Assembly: GCA_015478945.1 (NCBI GenBank)
Contig: JABUQX010097182.1
Coordinates: forward strand, 15,001-34,942
DNA: 19,942 bases
Source of the DNA: Trachelipus rathkii
Lineage: Eukaryota > Arthropoda > Malacostraca > Isopoda > Trachelipodidae
Direction: 5' to 3'
Shown: positions 8,701 to 17,400 of the stretch, in pieces
How positions within the stretch are numbered: the stretch's first letter is position 1
How the letters are laid out: every line of letters starts with the position of its first letter
Position numbers and translations under genes: made by a program
The notes under the pieces: model-generated
The model's input: the letters and a program-made list of their open reading frames with translations, nothing else
Database searches by the model: none
What the model was told of the DNA's origin: nothing

Positions 8701-9645
8701 GCAAAGATTCCGCTTTTTAAAATTTTCTTGGATTAGGTAAAAAAATCTACTAAATTAAAAAAAAAAATTTAGCTAAAAGATTAAAGAATTTCTGATGAGT
8801 GATTTTAATTAAGTATAAACACATTTACACGTATGATTTTTCATTTATTCATTTTTTCCTCATTATCTACTTTAAGAAATCTTTTTTTCGTACACTTTCA
8901 TATTTCAGTTCTAACTCTCTTTTCCTACTTTTTATTTATTATTTAATTTTATTTATTTATTTTATTTATTTATTTTTTTGTATTACTTCTCATCGCAAAC
9001 TTTTTTTCAGCATGTATTTAAGTCATTCTTTCTGTTGTTATTATTTTCTTATTCTTTCAGTTATTATTTTTAAAAAAAATTTATTATCATCTCTTTACTG
9101 TCTTTTATTCTATATGTTTCCGTTTAATTATTTTTTCTTTATTTCACTCGGCTGATCCTTTTCTGCAACCTTTACAACCTGAAAATGTCCCTCACCATTT
9201 TTCCTATAATTCTTTAACCAATTTACTTGCTCGCAATATAAAAGGCAAAACAAAAACTGAATATTTGGTCTGGCGCACGGGGGCATAAGTCGGTTCGTGT
9301 GTCGGATTGTGGATGACCAGGGTTCTAATGTAGGGCTTAACTGGAGTTTACGCTTCCTGGAAGTCTCTAAATTTGATCCTTTTTCTGAGCTTCTGTGGCA
9401 AAAAGGTTCTTACCCATGTTATTTACAGACAAGGTTAAAGAATACACAAATTACAAATTAAGATAATTTGAAAATCAAATAAATTGAAAGGCAGAGATGT
9501 AAATACAGAAAATAAGAAGGTACACACAAAAACACATTCATTCATATAAACACAAATTCATACACGAATATGGTCTATGTCATGCAGTGTATAATACGGC
9601 ACAAATAGTGTGCTTTACGTGCTTAGTAGGGTAATATAAATACTC
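8700..9645 (+). repeat. Repeat segment B, copy 2
   Basis: Same-strand copy of segment B1 at an offset of about 4.6 kb, with the landmarks listed there. It differs by substitutions and gaps, by an A-rich insertion at about 8758-8770, and by a unique GC-richer stretch at about 9260-9400. The Phe/Tyr/Leu-rich open frame at 8799-9155 comes from T-rich DNA, is not kept in B1, and is not annotated as a gene. Confidence 0.8.
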
Positions 9646-9649
9646 GCAC

Positions 9650-10318
9650 GTCAATTATATATATCGATAGTATATAGTGAAAATATATATAATTATATCA
9701 GTAAATATTATCTGAAGAAATTTATGAGTATAGAGTAGTATAGTATATATATAGTAGTATTCTACGATAGTATATACATATATACTCAACGTAGTGATGT
9801 ATATAGTAGTATATATATGTTGGCTATAGTATATGTCATAGTATTTACATGATAATGATAGTTATTATGCTAAACTTAGGAAGGATGGAGATATAACAGC
9901 GTTAGTTGTATCATCTAGTAGTAGTCTATATTATAGTAGTATATAGCTCATATAATATATTATGATATAATATAATATATTATATGTTATATATTATATA
10001 ATATATATAACTTTATATAACATATATTAGTATATATATATATATGTATATAGATATATATGTATATATATACGTATATTAATAATAGTATATGTATATA
10101 TATAATTATATAGTATAAATTACTTATATCTATAAATAGTATAGTATATTAATAGGTATATTCATTATTTTAAAGTAGCATAAATGATATATATAGTAGT
10201 ATATATATATATATATATATATATTATAGATATATTATATTATAATCTATATATTAGTATATATATTATATATATATATATATACTATATATATATAATA
10301 TATAGTGATAGTATAGCT
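9650..10318. repeat. Interrupted (TA)n tract
   Basis: TA-rich stretch of about 670 bases with unique islands at about 9700-9735, 9850-9945 and 10120-10180. The 9840-9945 island (GATAATGATAGTTATTATGC, then AAGGATGGAGATATAACAGC) has no partner I can find in the window. Confidence 0.8.
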
Positions 10319-10319
10319 A

Positions 10320-10412
10320 TGTTCGTGTGTGTTTTGTGCGTTGGTGTGCGTGCGTGTGTGGCGTGAGTGTGTGTTCAAGAGGTATAGTAATATAGTGTGT
10401 CTTGTTTGTGTG
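10320..10412. repeat. GT-rich microsatellite
   Basis: Degenerate (GT)n with GCGTGC interruptions, at the left edge of segment A3. The equivalent place before A2 carries TA repeat only. Confidence 0.75.
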
Positions 10413-10770
10413 GTGTTTGCGATCTAGAATATTTAAAAGCATTATAGGAAGAAACAGGTTTAGTCACATGTAGAACGGCGAATCTCAGATGATCGAAGAA
10501 TTTGTGACAACGTTTCGTAACAGTACAAAATTTAGTTGTGCAATTTTAACTCAGGGATGTCTCTTAAAGATTATAAGGATGTAAATGCCATTTAACATAT
10601 ATATCATTTTAGTGGGATAGTGCTCATTAATTTCATCATGATTTATTATAAGTGAAAAATTACCTTGTGTTTGCTTCTAGAAAGATCCCATAATAATATA
10701 TGCAGTAAGTTTCTAAGATTGAACAACCTTACAGAAAGCAAGATAATCAGGTTGATTAGTTAAGATGGGA
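10413..10770 (+). repeat. Repeat segment A, copy 3
   Basis: Third A copy. GATGTCTCTTAAAGATTATAAGGATG (10556-10581) resembles 2740-2770. TTTCATCATGATTTATTATAAGTGAAAAATTACCTTGTG then TTGCTTCTAGAAAGATCC (10631-10688) matches 6018-6067. AGTTTCTAAGATTGAACAACCTTACAGAAAGCAAGATAATCAGGTTGAT (10708-10756) matches the ends of A1 and A2. The block containing GTAAATATTTTCTCAT is not evident here. No C copy follows; satellite DNA takes its place. Confidence 0.7.
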
Positions 10771-11039
10771 ATATATAATGATTATATATATATATATAGT
10801 AATATATATATATATATAATATATATATATGACTATATAGTATATGATACAATGAGTATATGATATTATATATATATATAGGTATAATCATATATATATA
10901 TAACTAAGATACTTATATATATATTTATATATATAGTATATTCAGTAGTAGTAGTATATATATATGTATATAATATATGATATAGTATATATATATATAT
11001 ATATATAAGTATACTATATATATATATATAAATACTATT
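10771..11039. repeat. (TA)n tract
   Basis: Irregular TA array between segment A3 and the satellite. Confidence 0.88.
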
Positions 11040-11333
11040 TTGTAAGTAACCCCTAATCGTATTTTCACACCATGCTAGGAGTATCGAATCATCGGCACCT
11101 TGCAGATGAGGCGTGCAATGTTTCTGACCACTTACCTACGACGAGAGCGAAAAGAGAAACCGGAGAATTACTTCTACTGTCCGATAGGAAGAGCATTGAT
11201 GATATTACGGTTCCTTCCGCGTCGCACTCGAACGTAGGGCCCAACAGGGTACCGCGCATGGTGATAATAATACCAAGACCGGGGGTTATATATGTCTAAG
11301 TGAAATGGCAATACCCTGCAATCAGAATTTGTA
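11040..11333 (+). repeat. Satellite monomer F1
   Basis: First forward copy, starting at TTGTAAGTAACCCCTAATCG right after the TA tract. Landmarks: TTGCAGATGAGGCGTGCAATG (11100-11120), GGTACC (about 11249-11254), CCAAGACCGGGGGTTAT (11273-11289). Confidence 0.88.
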
Positions 11334-11640
11334 TTGTTAAATACCCCCGCTAATGTATTACACTCATGCCAGGGATTACCGATCCGTGACCCTTGCAGTG
11401 ATGAGCCGTGCATGTTGTGTCTCGACCACCTTAACGTAGCGGGCAACGAGAATCAATAGAGAAACGGAGCAATATGCTACATGTCACAAGAAGAGCATTA
11501 CTACGTCCTCCATGCTTCGCACGTCCGAACGAGGGCGGCCAAATCAGGTACCTGCGTGCGCAATGTGAATAATAAGGACGCCAAGACCCAGGGGGTTAAT
11601 TGATGCTATAAGTGAAATGACAAATACCACACACTCGTAT
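11334..11640 (+). repeat. Satellite monomer F2
   Basis: Second forward copy. Landmarks: CCTTGCAGTGATGAGCCGTGCATG (11391-11414), AAGAAGAGCATTACTACG (11489-11506), GGTACC (11548-11553), CCAAGACCCAGGGGGTTA (11581-11598). Confidence 0.88.
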
Positions 11641-11966
11641 TTTGCATCAATCCGCCTAAATGTCATTTTTCACAGGGCACGATGGCTAGGATACGATTCC
11701 TGGACAGCCTTGCAGAGTGAGCCGTGCATTGGTTGTTGTTGACCACTACGCTAGCGACGAGCGAGAGAAGAGAAACGCCGAAGAATCATCTTCTACTGTC
11801 CAAGAAAGAAGGACAGTTACTCGGACGGGTTCCTCCCGCCTTCGCACTCGAACGGTAGGGCGCGAAACGGGTACCGGCGCATGTGAATTAATGAAATCAC
11901 CAAAGAACCGGGGTTATTTAGTATAAGTGAAAATGCACATACGACTGAGCAATTCAAATTTGTAAT
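11641..11966 (+). repeat. Satellite monomer F3
   Basis: Third forward copy, the longest regular one. Landmarks: GATACGATTCCTGGACAGCCTTGCAG (11690-11715), a repeat-specific change around 11800-11830 where GAGCATTA is replaced by AGGACAGTTA, and GGGTACCGGCGCATG (11868-11882). Confidence 0.87.
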
Positions 11967-12323
11967 TTGTAAATACCCGAAACCCTAAATGGTACTGTTT
12001 TTCACGCATGCTTGAGGGGATACGATCCTGGAACCCTTGCAGATGAGCTGTGCAATGTGTTTGAGACCATACGCTACGATCCGAGATCAAACAGAGAGAA
12101 CCTGAGAATACTCTACCTGTCCAATCGACACGAGCGATTACTGGACAGGTTCCTCCCGCTCGCACTCGAAAGTGGGCCAAACAGGTACCGCGCATGGTGA
12201 ATCATAATACACCAAGACCGGGGGTTTTTATGTATAAGTTGTAATGCAAATACCTCTGCAGTCAATATTATTTGTAAATACGCACCTAAGTATTTTACCA
12301 TGCGAGTAACGATCTGGACGCCT
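11967..12323 (+). repeat. Satellite monomer F4 plus partial F5
   Basis: Fourth forward copy (to about 12270) and a stub of a fifth of about 53 bases (TTTGTAAATACGCACCTAAG to TGCGAGTAACGATCTGGAC). The stub breaks off at the inversion point, where the expected CCTTGCAG is missing. Confidence 0.87.
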
Positions 12324-12610
12324 ACAAATTTGGATTGCAATGGGTATGTGCCATTCTCACTATACATAATAACCCCCGGTCTTGTATTATTAAATTGCAC
12401 GCATGCGCGGTACCCTGGTTTGGACCTACGCTTCGAGTGGGCGAGCGGGACGGACCGTAGTAATGCTCTTGCCTTGGACACGGTAGACAGTAATTCTCGT
12501 TTCGTCTTTTGTCTTCGTCGGTAGCGTAGGTGGTCAAACACATGCACGCTCATCGGCAAGGGTCCAGGATCGTATCCTAGCGTGGTGAAAAATACATTAG
12601 GGGGTATATA
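12324..12610 (-). repeat. Satellite monomer I1 (inverted)
   Basis: First inverted copy, beginning ACAAATTTGGATTGCAATGGG. Landmarks on the plus strand: AACCCCCGGTCTTG (12371-12384), GCGCGGTACC, AGTAATGCTCTTGCC, GTCTTTTGTCTTCGTCGG, GGTCCAGGATCGTATCCTAGC. Confidence 0.88.
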
Positions 12611-12894
12611 CAAATACAAATTTCGACTTGCAGGGTAGTTGCACTTTCACTATACATAAGTAACCGCCCGGTCTTGGTAATTATTTATTCACCATGCGCG
12701 TAACCCGCCTGTTGCCTACGTTCGAGTGCGCCGCGGGAGGAAACCGTAAGTAATGCTCTTCTTGCCCATGAAAGCTATTCCTCGTTCTCTTTTGTCCTCG
12801 TCGTGCGTAGTGGTCAAACACATGCACGACTCATCTGGCAAGCGGTCCAGGTATCGTATCACTACATGGTGAAAATACAAGTTAGGGGGTAGTG
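12611..12894 (-). repeat. Satellite monomer I2 (inverted)
   Basis: Second inverted copy. It carries ACCGCCCGGTCTTGGTAATT and GTAATGCTCTTCTTG. GGTACC is lost here (GCGCGTAACCCG). Confidence 0.87.
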
Positions 12895-13192
12895 ACAAAT
12901 ACAATTTGATTGCAGGTATTGCATTTCACTTATACATAGTAACCCCCCGTCTTGGTATTATTATTCACGCATGCGCGGTACCCGCCTGGTTGTGGAGCCT
13001 ACGTTCGAGTGGAGCCTGGGAGGAACACCGTAGTAATGCTCTTCTTGGACAGTAGTGAAGTATTCTCGGTTTCGTCTTTTGTCTCGGTCGTGAGCGTAGT
13101 GGTCAAATCACCATGCGACGCTCAGTGCCTCGCAAGTGGGTTCCCAGGATCGTATCTGCTAGCGATTGGTGAAATACATTAGGGGGTAATTT
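12895..13192 (-). repeat. Satellite monomer I3 (inverted)
   Basis: Third inverted copy. It carries AACCCCCCGTCTTGGTATTA (12942-12961), GCGCGGTACCCGCC, CCTACGTTCGAGTGG and GTAGTAATGCTCTTCTTGGA. Confidence 0.88.
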
Positions 13193-13490
13193 ACAAATAC
13201 AAGAAATTTGATTGCAAGGTATTGCATTTCACTTATACATAATAACGCCCCGTCTTGGTCATATATTCACCATGCGCGGATCCGCTGTTGGCCCTCACGT
13301 TCTTAGTGCGAGCGGGAGGAACGAGTAGTGAATGGCGTCTTCGTTGGAACAGCTAGAGAGTATCTTCGGTTTCTCTTTTTGTCTTTCGTTCTGTTAGCGT
13401 AAGTGGTCAATACATCATGCACGCTCATCTCGAAGGGAGTCCAGGATCGACCTAGCATGTGAAAGATACATTAGGGGTATTTACAGGAGG
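13193..13490 (-). repeat. Satellite monomer I4 (inverted)
   Basis: Fourth inverted copy. It carries ATTTGATTGCAAGGTATTGC, AACGCCCCGTCTTGGTCAT and GTGCGAGCGGGAGGAAC, and GGATCC in place of GGTACC. Confidence 0.87.
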
Positions 13491-13990
13491 TACAAAGTTT
13501 GATTGCTTAGGCGTTTGTTTTGCCGGATGTTCAACTTATTAGCTTTATAGAGGCTTCCCGGTTCTTGGATTCTTAATTAGTCACGTCATGCGCGGTATTC
13601 CTTTTAAAGGCTGTTGGCGTCCCTTGCGTTGAGTTGCGAGTTTGGATGAACCGCGAGGTATATTGCTCACTTGCATGAGACATGTTGGCTGAGTTAGACT
13701 CCATAGGTTTAAATACAGTGCTTTGTGTTGAAAGGCCGTTTTCCTCTCTTTATTCGTGCGCGTGTTAAAGTATATGTCGTTTCTTGAGGAACGCGTGTCT
13801 CACTATGTCGCCCAGCGACTGCTCATTAACTCTGCGCATCAGTGTATCCGAAAAGATTTGTTATTATTTTGATCTGGTCTCAGCAGAGCAGTGGTTGTAT
13901 GAATACATCTAGGGGCGTATATTTCTCTTAAAAGTACTTCTACAAATTTGATTTTTTTTGCAGGGCTCATTGCATTTCACGTTAATATCA
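13491..13990 (-). repeat. Degenerate satellite monomer I5 plus partial I6
   Basis: The fifth inverted copy is expanded to about 450 bases and much diverged: GGTTCTTGG and CATGCGCGGTATTCC mark its start, and the middle (about 13610-13890) is barely recognisable. It ends with ACATCTAGGGGCGTAT (13904-13919). A short sixth piece (13941-13990, ACAAATTTGATT..GCAGGGCTCATTGCATTTCAC) closes the array. Confidence 0.72.
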
Positions 13991-15600
13991 CTTTTAAATA
14001 CTGATTAACCATATATAAGATAGAGGAGTAGTTGAATACATACTAAATTTATTTGTAATGTTATATAGAAGAAGTAGTATAATTTCTTTTATTATCGTTA
14101 TTAAATTATAAGCTCTAAGAATGTATCTCCTATTTATCTGCTGCAAATTAGAATTTGATTAAAAGAGTAATACTTTGATATGCATTAACTATTTTTCTTA
14201 AGCATTATGTTTAGGAAAACCATGTTCAGCCTTATTGAATTAATTAATTATATTATATTAGCTAAATTACTGTTATTATATTTTAGAGCATTTGCTATTT
14301 ATTACAAACATAGTATATACACTCTTTTAAAATTTATAGTATTTAGAGGTAAAGCTATTTTTGTTTACAGCTGACAAGTGGGAGTGTTAGGCAAGAGAAA
14401 CGGATTACACAATACGATCATTTGCGTTAGGGATAAGAAAGTTCGGTTGGGCGTGTATCACCCTGTTGATATTAGGACAGAAAAACTTATCTTCAGATGA
14501 AATAAAGGGCGTTATGGACCTCTTTCGGGCGCCTTTCGTCTAAGTATTCGTAAATTAGAATTGACTTTTAACTCGTCTGATTAATAGATTGAAAAAGGGA
14601 TGAAACGCTAGAGAGGATGGAAATTCATTTTTATCTTAATGGAAAACTTTTCCTTGGTGCGATAGCTAGTACAACATTTTACTTAAAATAAGAGATATAC
14701 GACTCTGTTAATCAGGAGACCAGTTTCGTCGATTATAATAGAAATAGGCACATTTACTCATGAGACTGGGATTTAAAAAGAAAGAAAAGTAGATTGATGG
14801 AGGCTCGAAATTTGAATGAACTCTGGGTGGGAATCACTAAAGAAATGATTTTTAGGATGAAAAATAAATGTGAATTCAGTTCAACAGTTTTTAGATTCGA
14901 TGGTTCTGCTATTGACAATAAGACCTGGATTTTGAACAGGAAGATAATGTTAGATATTTAACACCTGGATTTGTAGAATATTGTAGGATTATAGGCTTAC
15001 GTCTCCATGTAAATCAGCTGAAATAAAGCCCTAGTTTTATCAGAGATATGCCTGATTCAGTTGTACTTAAATTTTAACGGGTCTCTTATGGTATGGTTAC
15101 ATAGCGAATAATCAATTTCTCCAAGTTCACTAGTTTTTTCCATTTAGAAATTTTAGTAGATATTTTAAATAAAGAGATAAGACTCTGTAGAAAGGTTTGG
15201 TTCGATCTTTAATTGATATATAGGCAGCTGCTGGTAAGTACGTGAGCCAAAAAATATTTATCATAATGGCTATAACAATCAACATTATAATACAGAACCT
15301 GGGGTAATATCCGGGTTCTCTATATATAGATAGAATATGTTCAGGTTATTTGTTTACATTACGTCAGATGTATTTATAGTTTTTAGTTCAGTCCATTGTT
15401 ATGAACTTATATAAGTATATTTGGATATCCTTACATTTATAAATTTAATAAAATAGCATTTATTTAAAAGTGAATTGGTTTATTTCTTTTGCAGATAGAT
15501 ATCCAAGTTTTATTTACAGTCTAGGGATGGCCAAAATAATATTGTATATATAACTTAAGAACTTAAGTGAAGTTTTAACTTATAATGATGATTATTATTT
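13991..15600. other. AT-rich unassigned DNA
   Basis: No gene, RNA gene or repeat recognised. Stop codons are frequent in every frame. The base composition is more balanced at 14370-14560 and 14690-15060, but no protein motif is readable there. Confidence 0.55.
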
Positions 15601-16690
15601 AGGGTATGTGGAGTTGAGAGAGAGTGTAGGTGGGTTCATAAGAGGTTATTGGAGAGAAGGGGTTATTGGCACCTGGATTTGTTGCATTACAGAGAGAGGT
15701 GTAAACGAAATGAGATGCAAAACAGAGTTAATTGACATTACTAAAGGAGGAGTTTTGTTAGGAGTGAGAGAGTTTAAGAAGGGGTCATCCAGAGAACGAT
15801 ACTTCTAATCAGTTTAAGTAGCATGATTTATATGTGAATTGAGATAGGGTCACGTATATATTAAGGAGTGTAATAGTAGCTGTTAATATTAATAGTTATT
15901 TATGTATTTATAGTATAAGTACATGACGTGAGTATATAATACATAGTTTAATTTACAAAAGTTATTAACTCAAAAGAAATTTTCTAAATATTATATAGAA
16001 TTATATTACGTTGTAGCTTGTTTGATATATTTTTAGATCTGCTGACTAAATGAGTTTATGATTGCACGATATCGATTATTATACAGCCTGTATTACGTTA
16101 TTATGATTATTTAAAAGAAGTTAATTCATTATTACATTATTTAATTAAATGTGAAATATAGCGTTATGGATTATTAATAATTTATTATTTAGACTAAATT
16201 AAATTGTATTTTCATTCGGAAGCTTTTAGTATTAATTATATAATTATTAAAGTTTTATTATTACTATAATTATAATTAGAATTATTATTCAGGTCAGAAT
16301 CTGAATAATATCGGTGAGTCAACTCTCTGCATTTTTGCGCGAGACATGGCCAAAATTTAGAGAAAATTGAGAGATTATGATTAATTTTCAGCTAGTTTAG
16401 CTGATTTTAATGAGAATTTTAAAACTATTATAGGGTATTTAATATATTAGGATGAGATGGAAAATTGGGGCAATAATTAAATTTAGTAGAATTAGTAAAA
16501 TCTAATCGCAATTAAAATAGATAAATCAAAAATAATGAGTAAATTCCATTTTTTGGATTGGCAATGCAGAACGTTTCTAACCGTTCTCTCATACTAAGAT
16601 CTAATCGATAATTTAATATTAAATCAATTAGTTGTAAATCGATTATTCAGATTTGTCTCAATATTTTACAATTAACTCTTTTTAAGATTC
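15601..16690. other. AT-rich unassigned DNA with one short open frame
   Basis: A 66-codon open frame at 15608-15808 (plus) reads as Gly/Arg/Glu-rich protein from GA-rich DNA. I recognise no domain in it and no promoter or splice context, so it is not called as a gene. The rest is AT-rich with no recognised content. Confidence 0.5.
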
Positions 16691-16999
16691 TCAGTATTCA
16701 TTTATTCAATCTTTCTACCAGGCTTGCTTCCTAGTTCAATTCATTTTAGTTCACTGCTTTAAATATCTTTTAAATATTATCTATTATGCGTTCTTCGTTA
16801 TTGATCTTTCTACTATTCTTAACTGATGGACGATACTTCTTTCAAAACTTTCTTCTTCAAAGCTTCTTTAAAAGATCTCTTTCTGAAGATGCGGAAAACA
16901 TTTAGTCTTCTGTAATTCGTTGTCGTCTGTTTTCTTCAATGATCGATTTGGTTTATAAAAATGCGTTGACATATTTTCTATGTATATATATCCTCTCTA

Positions 17000-17400
17000 T
17001 CTTCTCTATTTGGCGGGTGAATACACTTGATAACAGTCTTGGTTGGCTATTGGGTTCGGGAGTTTTACGCTTTTTCTTGAGGATCTGTTGTCCTTCTCTT
17101 TAAAGCTTTTACTAGTGACTCCCCCGATTCTTGCAGTCGCGTGGCACTTAGCCTGAGAGGCTTTGTTTCAAAGTCCTCACATTTTCCCCTAAGATGAACT
17201 GTGTGTTTATTTTAGATCTTTCTTTTGTATCAGATAGGAGTGAGGAGATGAGCGTATATTTGGATTTTGCAGTTCGACGCGCTGACTAACGGACAGACGG
17301 ATCTATGAACCTATTTACTTTCAACAATAGAACGAAGGCAAAGCCTTATATACAAAGTTTGTTGTTATCGTATGCTTTTATAATTGTCGCTAAATAATAA
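17000..17400 (+). repeat. Diverged repeat segment D, copy 1
   Basis: Shows ordered similarity to about 19500-19740: CTCCCCCG (17119 versus 19506), TTTGT followed by TTGTATC and then GGAGTGAG near 17225-17245 versus 19580-19611, and finally GAAGGCAAAGCCTTATATACA, TTTGTTGTTATCGTATGCT (17334-17377) versus GAAGGCAGGAAAAACCTTTTATACA, GTTTGTTCGTAACTATGCT (19659-19707). The match is weak in the middle. Confidence 0.45.

Larger units (their letters stand above)
11040..13990. repeat. Satellite array, monomer about 300 bp, with central inversion
   Basis: About ten monomers. Four complete copies and a stub read on the plus strand up to about 12323, then five copies and a stub read on the minus strand. 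Plus-strand landmarks in order are: CACCATGCTAGGATACGATCCTGG; CCTTGCAGATGAGC; TTTGACCACTACGCTACGACGAG; AAAAGAGAAAC; TACTGTCCAAGAAGAGCATTA; CTCGCACTCGAACGTAGGG; GGGTACCGCGCATGGTGA; CCAAGACCGGGGGTTATT; GTATAAGTGAAATGCAAATAC; and TTTGTAAATACCCC. Monomer lengths are roughly 284 to 326 bases, apart from the degenerate last copy. Open frames cover only parts of monomers, in different frames in different copies, so this is non-coding satellite. I do not recognise the family. Confidence 0.92.

Noticed and set aside
8799..9155. 118-codon open frame, Phe/Tyr/Leu-rich, like a membrane protein
   Set aside because: Comes from T-rich DNA in segment B2. The equivalent frame is not kept in segment B1 and there is no start or splice context.
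11460..11560. RNA polymerase III B box in the satellite (CACTCGAACGTAGGG)
   Set aside because: Only a loose match to the B-box pattern, with no A box at a suitable distance.
12113..12619. 168-codon minus-strand open frame, longest in the window
   Set aside because: Crosses the satellite inversion and joins different frames of different monomers. The other copies do not keep it, so it is satellite and not a gene.
11040..13990. CRISPR-like or rRNA/5S tandem array
   Set aside because: The monomer of about 300 bases has no short repeat-spacer pattern, I recognise no 5S or tRNA core, and the setting is eukaryotic.
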